In this document: positions 20,187 through 29,430 of the stretch, in pieces
How the letters are laid out: every line of letters starts with the position of its first letter
Position numbering within the stretch: position 1 is the first letter of the stretch
Assembly (NCBI GenBank): GCA_030674185.1
Contig: JAPXFY010000031.1
Location: forward strand, 34,102,039-34,166,038
Origin: Monoplex corrugatus
Taxonomy: Eukaryota; Mollusca; Gastropoda; Littorinimorpha; Ranellidae
Reading direction: 5' to 3'
Length of the DNA stretch: 64,000 bases
Made by a program: the position numbers and the translations under genes
Notes under the pieces: generated by a model
Told to the model about the DNA's origin: nothing
The model's input: only the letters and a program-made list of their open reading frames with translations
Databases searched by the model: none

Positions 20187-20190
20187 AATG

Positions 20191-20655
20191 CAGTGTCAGA
20201 AATAAAAAACATAGATCATGTTGATCTGTGATCCTTTAAGCTTTGTTTAAAGTCAAAATAAATCAATAAGTGTAACATTTACCGTTTGAAATGTGCTTTT
20301 TATGATGGGTACTAAATTGCGATTTTGCTGCAACTGGAACGACGAAATCGGAACGCGGTTTTGACACCTACCTTGAAAACTCGCCTCGCGGAGATAAGCT
20401 GGGTCAGATATCAACAAACCATTTACACAGTCAAAAAGACGACTAAACTTGCTTTCATCCCATGTAAAAAGTGAACTGATAGGCTTCCATTTAGTCGGTC
20501 GTTTCGTGCGTTAAAAACTTCCGTCGATGATTTCGCAACCTTACTCAAAACCAATCTCTCCATATTTTCCACTGTGCAAAAGGTCAAGGTTTCAACTTCC
20601 GCGAGGACTGAGAAAAAGCAACATATTTTCGCTTTCTCTTAGCGTCTGACGCGCA
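20191..20655. other. no gene recognised; upstream region of the small gene
   Basis: No domain-bearing frame. It separates the truncated DIRS end from the candidate gene at 20,656. No TATA box was noted. Confidence 0.45.
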
Positions 20656-22352
20656 ATGGCGGACACGCGCGAAGATCGTTCGGGCGAGCACATGGACGTC
20701 GAAGTTTACGTCGACCGCCCCAGCCACGACGAATCAAGCGATCCAACTTATCTAGAGGGTAAGTGAAATATCTTGCAGTTTGTTTACTATTACTTTTCGA
20801 CATTTTGTTTCCTGATTTTAGAATATAATTGTTTGGAAAGCGCACAGCTGCAGCACCCACAGTATCATGAATATGTTAGAAGGTAGGGGTAGGTGACGGT
20901 TTGGGGTGCGGTAATTTTACAGAGTGAGATCAGGCATATGATTAAAGGAAAATGTTTACAAAAGATTTTTTTAATAATCCATGCCTTTAGTATATTTATT
21001 TATAATGATGTTAATGAGAGATTAGCGATTTATTGTGGTCACGTGACCAACGCTTTGATCGATCGATAGTCGAATCGGCCGAGTGCCCTCCCTTGACTTC
21101 ACTCGATCTGGTTCAGTGTCGTTCAATAATTTCACAATGTTACACATTTTTCTTTTCTGCCTTTGTGTAAACTTCCTGAATGGTACCATTGAAACAAATT
21201 TGCATGTTTATCAATCCAGTCCTATTATTTTTAGGCCCAATATTATTATCACCTAGTTCAACAGCTTTAAAAGTTTATTATTATTATTATTATATTTTTG
21301 TTATTATTATTTTACTATCATTATTCATTATTTATCATTATTATTATTATCATTATTTCATTATTAGTTTACTATCATTCATTACTATTTATTATCATTA
21401 CTAATATTGTCATCAAAAATATTTAAAGTAAACAAAATAAAGTAGGCCTACCAGGTTAATGGGTTCAGGGCTGTTAGAGTTCAGCGATTTCGCGGAAATC
21501 CGCGAATACAGTGATCCCATTTCAGGGAAAGTCAAAGTGCTTCCGCAAAAGAAAAAAAAAAAGCAAAAAAAAAAAAAAAAAAAAAAACCAAAAACTAAAA
21601 ATTACCCAGTTTGCTGCCAGGATAGGCCCTCTGATTGGCTTCAAAATGTCATATTTTCAATTTTCGGCGGGGGGGTTTGCCCCCCTGCACCCCCCATTGG
21701 GGCGTTGCCCCTGGACCCCACCGGGGCCTGGGCGGCCCCTGGACCCCGGCCAATTTTCAGGGAAAAACAGATTTTACCACTAACAGCCCTGATGGGTTGG
21801 ACACTATGAACCTTCCTAACTAGGCCTATAGTGTTTGAGATAAATTTTGTTGTGCTGATTTGAGTAGGCTTAAATGTATGGGACATTTTACTTTGCCCAT
21901 TGCTTTGTGAGTTAGGGTAAGGTATTATAATTTTATTTTCAAAGCTGACAATAATACTGGTAGGCTTCTTACAGCTCCACACCAATCTCTCTTGATCCTT
22001 TCTCTCTTTGACAGGCAGGGAAGTTAATTGAGCAGGGGTACAAAAGTCCTTGTGTTCCTGCATGTTTTATGTTCTTGTTTTTTGGATTTGTTTTTGTTTT
22101 GGTCAGTATTTGCCTCTTGCTCTGTATGTATAGCCTATAGGCCTGTTTGTCCCTACAAATGGGATTTTCACATTACGCTACAGGATAGAACAGATAGATG
22201 TACTAATACTTTCCCTCTATACTATTTTTCTCGCAGATGATCTCTTCATGAGGATGAAGGAGCGATTTCTTAAGACTGGCAGAGGGCGGAGACCTAGTCT
22301 TTTGGACAACTTTGACAGCAATGATGATGAACTGCGTCTTAACATGTTTTAA
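20656..22352 (+). CDS. candidate small two-exon host gene, 72 codons
   Basis: Exon 1 (20,656-20,758) starts ATGGCGGAC and ends at a consensus donor, GG|GTAAGTG. Exon 2 (22,237-22,352) follows a pyrimidine-rich tract and TCGCAG acceptor. The phases match exactly (34 codons plus one base, then two bases), giving an acidic Asp/Glu/Ser-rich first half ending DESSDPTYLE and a second half with a basic patch (FMRMKERFLKTGRGRRPSLL), an acidic tail and a TAA stop. The 1,478-bp intron holds an ATT microsatellite and a GC-rich repeat. I do not recognise a family. The first exon lies in a CpG-rich stretch unlike the AT-rich surroundings, as promoter-proximal host exons often do. A chance splice pair cannot be excluded. 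Confidence 0.5.
21268..21415. repeat. (ATT)n microsatellite in intron
   Basis: Interrupted ATT/ATC repeats of about 150 bp. Confidence 0.92.
21459..21790 (+). repeat. A-rich and GC-rich dispersed repeat with poly-A
   Basis: A poly-A tract (21,547-21,587) is followed by a block of GGGG/CCCC-rich segments at 21,664-21,755 in which CCCCTGGACCCC and related GGGGC-TTGCCCC motifs recur and can pair internally. The GGGCTGTTAG at 21,468 reappears inverted as CTAACAGCCC at 21,780, so the whole unit may be a short element with 10-bp inverted ends. No family is assigned. Confidence 0.5.
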
Positions 22353-24655
22353 TTTCCTGTCACTTGTGAAGGGGAATCACTGATCATAGACACTGACAAG
22401 TATTTTTTTACATTTCATTACATGTTTTTTGTAAAAAGAGTTGATTTCTATCTTTTGTGCTTCCAGTTTAAGTTGAAGGCCAGGACAGTTATCTACTGTG
22501 ATTAAGCAACAGTGAAAGGTCAAGACAATGATGTGGAAGCTTTTGATAATGTTCTACACACAGTTAAGGAACAGTTAAAGGTCAAGACATGTTTTAATCA
22601 TTGTTTAATGATTAAAAAAAACAACAAATTGGCATGTAAAAACTATGAAGATGACTTCTTTGAATGAATGTTGTTGATGTACATGTATTGTTTGATTCGA
22701 TATGCAAACAAAACGCATTATTTGTTACTATTATCAGCTGACATTTGTTATAATTTTGTCATCTGATTTTTGTTTACAGAAAGATTGAAACCTAATGTCT
22801 TGTTTGTTATACTGACAGATCATAAAAAACTGATCATTTTGGTATATGGTACTTTGCAGTAGGATGAATGTGACAGAAGTTACGGAGTCTTGCAAAAAGC
22901 TAAAATACACATTTTTTTCAAAATAGGTATTTTATCCTTACCCAAATATGGTTTGATTAAACATACAGATGTCTGGGGTTGTTTTACATTGAAAGAGTTT
23001 GTCATGCTGAGCAATTTGATATCAAAACCATTTTTGTAACTTTAAATTAAAGTGAAAAAAGTTATGGTGCACCAAATATGTGTAAAATTCACCGTTTTTT
23101 TCACTGTGACAAATCGGCATATTTAGCATTTTTGACATCTGATATCTTTTCAACCAGCTTTCAGATGAAGCTGGAAAATATTAGGGTTAAATTCCTTAAT
23201 ATGTTTATCATATATGATTCATTTCAGTGTCACTGTATTGTATTTCTTAAAGATAATGGAGTTTGAAATTAATGAAAATGGGTCCCTTGCCCAGTTGTTT
23301 GGAACGGCGGCGTCCAATTTTGCTATTTTTTGTCATTTTCATAGGTCTGTATTTTTTATTGATATGCATTTCTGTCCATATGTTTTTTGCACATCAACTT
23401 AACAAGTAAAAACCTCTTCAGAAATGATTTTCTGGACTTGTGTGATTTTATGTGTGTTCAAGGCATGTCTGAATGTGGCCAAAAAGAAAGGAAAAAATCA
23501 TAAAAAAATTATTTTTTATCCCACATTAAAAAATAAAGTATGTATGTGTTCAGAATGAAAATCTCTATTTTCCCAGCTGATTTTTATACAGATAAGTTCA
23601 AATTTGAAAATCACTTTGGAATACCTACTGTAACTTGTAAGTAAATGTGAACTGCTTAGTGGCAATATCAGATAATATTACTTATTAGCCAGTTTTTACA
23701 CACATGAATGCTTTTGTGTATTTATGTGCAAATGTCCCCCCCTCCCCCCCTTCAGTCGTTCTGGTGATGATCTGGGTGGGGTTACCAATGCCAAGGGTAT
23801 ATTATTTATTTGTGTGAATGCCCTGATTTGTGTACTTACTACTTAATTTTCTTTTCCGTGTTTGTTTTTTGCATGGTCCTTTACATGTTTACACTTGTGT
23901 TTCACTTGAGATGGTTGTACCCTCGACATAGCTCTGAGTAGTGGGTTGGGCTTTAAACACTAATAATGATAATGCCAATAATCATCAGGGATACATAGTA
24001 GCCTTTCATATGAACTAAATGATGTGGAGCGGTCGTTTTCATCACTGTATCGGATGGAGAGAAGGAAATGGCATGGTTCGAGAAGAACAGTGACTTGTAA
24101 TACAAGTTGTATGCTGCATGTATTTAGCAAAAAATTATTGGGAGTGATGGACAGCAAAATGATGTCAAGAGAAGCCTTCCTGTCAAGTGTGTACACTTTA
24201 ACTAAGTTTAAGGGGACTGGGGTGCACCTAGGTAGTAACACTTGGAATTGGATACCCTTCATGTATAATCTTCTGTTTTTTCCATTTTTGTTACAGTTTA
24301 GATTTGCATTTGACATATTTGGTTTTTACACAGATGACTTTCATGATTCCACTCTTAGAATGTCTGCACATTTTTTGTGATTTCTTCATTTGGCAAGCTG
24401 TAGTTTTTTGTTTGTTTTTTGTTTTGTTTTTTGGTATGTGTGGACTATTTGTATGTAACTCAAGTAAATGTTTCGGAAGTTTTTTGTTTTTGCAGTACAG
24501 CTTATTCTTATACCTGGTGTTTGTGCGTGTATGTTATGATATATTTCTGCTAATGCCCTTTTCATCTTGTTACCTATTCTGTGGATTTATTTTGATGTAG
24601 CATTATGGGTCAGTCTTTGTGTTTTTTGTTTGCATTTAATTTTGTTTTTTGAGTG
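22353..24655. other. no gene recognised; contains a SINE-like tail at 23,890-23,985
   Basis: AT-rich DNA downstream of the small gene, part of which may be its 3' untranslated region. Near 23,905-23,975 lies a block (TACCCTCGACATAGCTCTG followed by GGTTGGGCTTTAAACACTAAT) resembling the tail at 800-870. A 118-codon frame at 24,024-24,380 shows no domain. Confidence 0.45.
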
Positions 24656-24659
24656 ATAT

Positions 24660-24679
24660 ACATATAGATATTTACATAA

Positions 24680-24753
<74 letters not shown>

Positions 24754-24826
24754 ACACATACTGATACTTATAGTTATATGTATATATATGTATGTATGTG
24801 TATATACATGTATATATTATATGTAT

Positions 24827-24886
<60 letters not shown>

Positions 24887-24919
24887 ATACATATAATATA
24901 TACATGTATATACACATAC

Positions 24920-24963
<44 letters not shown>

Positions 24964-25033
24964 ATACATATAATATATACATGTATATACACATACATAT
25001 GTATGTGTATATACATGTATATATTATATGTAT

Positions 25034-25077
<44 letters not shown>

Positions 25078-25140
25078 ATACATATAATATATACATGTAT
25101 ATACACATACATACATATATGCATATGTACACTTATAACA
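24660..25140. repeat. compound (GT)n/(AT)n microsatellite with long palindromes
   Basis: About 70 bp of GT (24,682-24,752) is followed by AT and TATG runs. The segment TATACATGTATATATTATAT and then GTATGTTTATA appears with its reverse complement on both sides of AT runs centred near 24,857 and 25,053, producing two large near-perfect palindromes. Tyr/Ile-rich reading frames here are repeat products. Confidence 0.9.
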
Positions 25141-26152
25141 CATACACCCACACAGATATTTACATACATAACACATTATCTTTCATGTTGTATGACAGCT
25201 TATGAGAAAGTGTGTTTACGCAAGAAAAAAAATTACAACTTTTTCAAAAAAGTTTGCTTGTTAGGGTAAATAATTGAAAAGATACACTGTTCTTACTACC
25301 AGCAGAATTTTAAAATCAAAATTGCAAGATGAAATTTCCAGAAGAGCAAGTCTGTGAATCTTTTCTACCCCTCAGAACAGCTTAATTAGTAATTAATCTG
25401 TAATCTCTTAGTCTTGATAAAGACTCAATTTCTAAGTTACCAGGAAACTTGAGAGGTCTTTTCAGTGAAATATTCAATTTTCATTTCTTTAAGGGTATTT
25501 ATACTACCATCACAGGCTCACAATTTTTTTTTATTTGAGTTAATCAATATAAATATACTTACATACATCTATACACACATATATGATATATAATAATACA
25601 CACACATATTATTTATAATTAAAAACATATATATAAACCAAGAGTAAATACATAATAAAAAATAAAAATGCACAGGTTGACAACTTCTTGTTTAAAGGCG
25701 GTTTTTCATGAAAAACTAATTAATTGATTATTAGTAATATTACATAAAGATTGAGCCTAATGGTATTGAATAAACTGTTGTAATTTATCATGATAATTAT
25801 CTTGAGGCTTTACTCAACAATTTTCAAGTCAGAAATTTGATGATTTTGGAAACTGTAAAGATTTTAGGAATCTCAGTTGATCTTCGCTTCAGCCAGTTAA
25901 GGCAATTAATGAATTAATTGTTAATTAATGCATGGAGATTCATGGTCTTAATCATCTTGGCTAAATAAAGACCTTTCTACTGATATTTGATTTTTTTCAA
26001 TCGGTTCAGTCGTTCCAAAGTTATGGTGCTTTTTGTGATGAAATGGCACACACGCGGTCACAGTTTTTGCTATGTAATCCAATGAAGGAAAACGTCGAAA
26101 ATTTAATTATTCAAAAAATCGTAACTTTCGTCACAGACAATCAACCGAAGTA
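25141..26152. other. no gene recognised
   Basis: AT-rich DNA without a supported gene or repeat pair. Confidence 0.5.
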
Positions 26153-26169
26153 CCCTTGCCGTACACTGT

Positions 26170-26484
26170 GGGTGCAAGTGCACCCATACTTTCACTCATC
26201 GGTTCATTTTTTAAATATTATTCAAGCAATCATGCTGAAATTTTATGACTTTGTTAGTAAGGGGACTGACTGTGTGCTGACAAAAAATGACACAATTCTG
26301 TCTCATAGTAAACATGTAAACAAACAACAAAAACATCGTATATCCCTCCCCGTACCTCGTGGGTGCACACACCCCCATACTCCTAAAGAAGGAACTATGC
26401 GCGCCGTACGTCGTGGGTGCACACACACCCATACTCCTAAAGAAGAAACTATGCGCGCCGTACGTCGTGGGTGCACACACACCC
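26170..26484 (+). repeat. left subterminal repeats of the piggyBac-like element
   Basis: A first near-palindrome, GGGTGCAAGTGCACCC, lies at 26,170-26,185. Three tandem units then start at 26,361, 26,415 and 26,469 with an exact 54-bp period, each containing CGTACNTCGTGGGTGCACAC and an ACACCC end. They are reverse complements of the right-hand units. Confidence 0.85.
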
Positions 26485-26636
26485 ACACTCTAAAAGAAGG
26501 AACAAAGACTGCACACATCACTAAGTGTGTACACGTTGTTACAGCAAATGCACAGAACTGACTCATGTGTTCCCAGACAGTGTAGTAGCATCATCCAAGA
26601 CTCACAGACTACTGCCGTGTGCAAAATTGTGGTGGG

Positions 26637-27931
26637 TTTGTTCGTGCATCCTTCAGCCGCAACCGTTTTTTGCAGTTGCTGAACTTTTTGAGGTTCGATG
26701 ACAGAGACCAGGAGTGCCAGAAGGAGCCGAGATGTTTTCGCTCCTTTCAGAGATTTTTGGGATGACTTCACTAAGAACCTGAGTGACCACTACATCCCTG
26801 GCCCTTTCATCACCATTGATGAACAACTTGTCCCATTCCGTGGCAGATGTTCCTTCATTCAGTACCTGCCTTCCAAGCCAGACAAGTATGGAATAAAAAT
26901 TTTTTGGGCAGCGGATACTGAAAACAATTTCCCCCTTGTCGCAGAGCCCTATCTGGGGCGACCACTGGGTGCTGACAGACAAGTCAACTTGGGGAGAAAT
27001 GTTGCCCTCCGCCTGTCAGCTCCTTTCTTCAACACTGGGAGAAATGTCACCACTGACAATTTCTTCACTGACAAGGAGCTGGCTGATGGTCTTCAGAACA
27101 ATGGGCTGACGTTTGTTGGTACTGTGCGCGCCAACAAACGATTTCTTCCTGAGTCCTTCAAAAACAAAAGAGGGCTGCAGCTGCATGCGTCATCCTTCCT
27201 CTTTCAGGACAAAACCACCATCGTCAACTATCAGACGAAAGCAAAACAAAAACGTTGTAGTCATGAGCACAATGCACCATGACTGTGCAGTAGCTCCTGA
27301 CGCCCCAAAGAAGAAGCCAGACATCGTTCGCTTCTACAATTCAACAAAAAGGGCAGTTGATTCTGTTGATCAGATGGCCCATGCGTATTCCACCAAATGC
27401 ATCACTAAACGATGGCCAATGGTGCTCTTTTACAACACGGTGGATCTCAGCACCATTGCTGCCCGTGTTGTGTGGAGCATCAAGTTTCCAGGCCATCTAC
27501 TTTCCAAAAAGGACGCCAGGCCTCAGTTCATCCTTCGGATCGCTGAACAGCTGTCACTTGACCATATGAAGAGGAGACTTTGTGCAAGGAACATGCCAAA
27601 GCTCCTGAAAAACACAGTGGAGATGTACGTTCAACACCTTCAACAGAAGGTAGCAACTTCACTGGACCAACGACAAATTGCCCGTGCTGGTGGCAAGAGA
27701 AAAAGACCGGCATCAGCACAGAGGCCTTCTACCAGCAAACAAATTGGGCAGAAAGAGCCAAAACAGAGTCAAGGTCGCTGTGGCTCATGCAGCTGGAAGC
27801 TTGATCGGAAATCCCGAAAGTCTTGCTTCTCATGCTGCTCATGGGTGTGCAAAGAACACACCGTGATTGTTTGCAAGCAGTGTGCCGATTCCATGTCATT
27901 GGTGGAGTGCATCACTGTTGTAAACAAATGA
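26637..27931 (+). pseudogene. piggyBac transposase, two frameshifts, N-terminus missing
   Basis: Homology starts near 26,637 (FSRNRFLQLLNFLRFDD), shifts frame near 26,700, continues to about 27,245, and shifts again in an AAAAA run near 27,248-27,252 before reading to the stop at 27,929-27,931. The DDE_Tnp_1_7 catalytic Asp residues are all visible: ITIDEQLVPFRGRC, NVTTDNFFTD and RAVDSVDQMAHAYS. The C-terminus carries the Cys-rich zinc-binding domain (RCGSCSWK, CFSCCSWVCKEHTVIVCKQC) that binds the transposon ends in this family. Roughly the first 100-150 residues expected of a piggyBac transposase are not seen between the left repeats and 26,637. In life the enzyme would excise and insert at TTAA. 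Confidence 0.88.
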
Positions 27932-28353
27932 GACACCTCCTACTTGGTCATCTTCCAACTTTTACCTGACATCTTCCTTTGAATGTTCAGCAGCTGCAAC
28001 AAACGGTTCTTGGTCACAAATCAGGATGGCCAGTGATCCCAATGAAAAGAAGTTTTCAGTTTTCAGTAAAGATGTTGCCACTGAAAGGCATTGATATTTT
28101 ACCACTTCGTAAAATTTTGTATACACTCCGTGGTATTATTCAATTTCATTGTCAATAAAATTCCTTTTTTATTTTATTTTATTTTATTTTATTTTTGTGC
28201 GGACGTGCTTCTATACATCATAGTGTTTGCGTGCGTGTGCCTGTGTAATATATTTCAAGATAATAGGTGAAAACCTGTTTTGAAGCTTGTTCAATAAACA
28301 CTTTTGTTGTCGTATCAATCTTGTTCTTTTAGCATTGAGAATGAGAGATGGTG

Positions 28354-28395
<42 letters not shown>

Positions 28396-28570
28396 ATACA
28401 CATTCATTCATGCACGCAAACTCACATGCTAACATGCAAGCACACATGCAAGCATACACCAAAGCGATGCACACACACTAAACTGACTGTACGCAATATC
28501 TTCAGGTGATAAAAACGTGTTTACGTGTGCACCCAATGAATATTCTCTGTATTGCCTATAAAGAAACCAT

Positions 28571-28860
28571 GGGTGTGTGTGCACCCACGACGTACGGCGA
28601 GGACTATTCACAACGCTGCCTATAAAGAAACCATGGGTGTGTGTGCACCCACGATGTACGGCGAGGACTATTCACTGCACTGCCTTTTAAGAAACCATGG
28701 GTGTGTGTGCACCCACGACGTACGGCGAGGACTATTCACAACACTGCCTATAAAGAAACCATGGGTGTGTGTGCACCCACGATGTACGGCGAGGACTATT
28801 CACTGCACTGCCTATAAAAAAACCATGGGTGTGTGTGCACCCACGATGTACGGCGTGCGA
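28571..28860 (+). repeat. right subterminal repeats of the piggyBac-like element
   Basis: Five units with an exact 64-bp period; the core GGGTGTGTGTGCACCC starts at 28,571, 28,635, 28,699, 28,763 and 28,827, followed by ACGA(C/T)GTACGGCG. Units alternate between two variants (CGACG and CGATG; AACGC/AACAC versus TGCAC in the spacer), suggesting expansion of a two-unit, 128-bp block. Confidence 0.92.
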
Positions 28861-28959
28861 GTTTTTAGGCGACGTACGGGAAGGGTTTTAATACCAGTTC
28901 TTTTTTTGCTCTTTTCAATGATGGTAATTGCATATGTAATAAAAAATATTTGAAATTTT

Positions 28960-29077
28960 TTGTAACATACCTACGTGGTATGTGCGGCTTATGTGTGAAT
29001 AAAGTTAAAATTTTTCTATTATTTAGTGGGTGCGCCTTATATAACGATGCGCCCAATAACCCGAATATTACGGTAGT
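28960..29077 (-). mobile_element. pogo-like terminus (right end) without a visible partner
   Basis: Read on the minus strand from 29,077 the sequence begins TACCGTAATATTCGGGTTAT, and a GCGCATCGTTATATAAGG block follows. This resembles the pogo left end at 1,059 (TACCGTAAAGTTCGGGCTAT). A matching opposite end was not identified; it may be a solo end or a MITE. Confidence 0.5.
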
Positions 29078-29349
29078 TGAGACAAATTCTGTTACTTTCC
29101 TGGAATCTGTTCATCTGTCTGCCTGTCTTCCGAACCATTTATATATCTGTGCATCCATCTGTATCCATTTGATTGTTCAATTTTATCAGTTCATTGAGAC
29201 TTACTGATTTCTCTGTTTAATGAGGTATTCATTTTCACTAATTTCAGTCTGTGCATGTACAGTCCGCTCTCGCTTTGTTCCAGTTTATCTGCAAAAACGT
29301 TACGCTACACACTGCACCACAAAAGAGGAGGAACAGGAGGAGGAGGAGA

Positions 29350-29350
29350 A

Positions 29351-29410
<60 letters not shown>

Positions 29411-29430
29411 ACAACAGCAGCAGCAGTTTA
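29350..29430. repeat. (CAG)n microsatellite
   Basis: GAGGAG units lead into about 75 bp of CAG with a few CAA interruptions. Poly-Gln, poly-Ser and poly-Leu frames over it are not supported as genes. Confidence 0.97.

Larger units (their letters stand above)
15790..20190 (-). mobile_element. DIRS-like tyrosine-recombinase retrotransposon, 5'-truncated
   Basis: On the minus strand the order is gag-like ORF, reverse transcriptase, RNase H, methyltransferase-like region and tyrosine recombinase, followed by a terminal region with long inverted repeats. This combination of RT and a tyrosine recombinase with no LTR or integrase defines DIRS elements. The 3' side (left) has the inverted-repeat structure at 15,817-16,120. 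No matching terminus was found upstream of gag (beyond about 20,190), so the 5' end appears lost or lies where I cannot recognise it. Base composition is clearly more GC-rich than the flanks. Confidence 0.9.
26153..28885 (+). mobile_element. piggyBac-like DNA transposon with tandem subterminal repeats
   Basis: A piggyBac transposase (damaged) lies between two arrays of the same motif in opposite orientation. Outermost candidate ends are CCCTTGCCGTAC (from 26,153) and GTACGGGAAGGG (to 28,885), inverted copies with one mismatch; ends beginning CCC are usual for piggyBac. A clean TTAA duplication is not present (TTTTAA to the right, AAGTA to the left), so the exact ends are uncertain and either mutated or elsewhere. 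Between the gene and the right array there is a TTTTA repeat (28,155-28,195) and a GACA repeat (28,360-28,396). Confidence 0.75.

Noticed and set aside
24024..24380. A 118-codon plus-strand frame, with an overlapping 118-codon minus-strand frame
   Set aside because: Both strands are equally open in AT-rich DNA, and neither product resembles a known domain.
24649..25205. Tyr/Ile/Val/Cys-rich frames up to 206 codons
   Set aside because: Products of GT and AT microsatellites.
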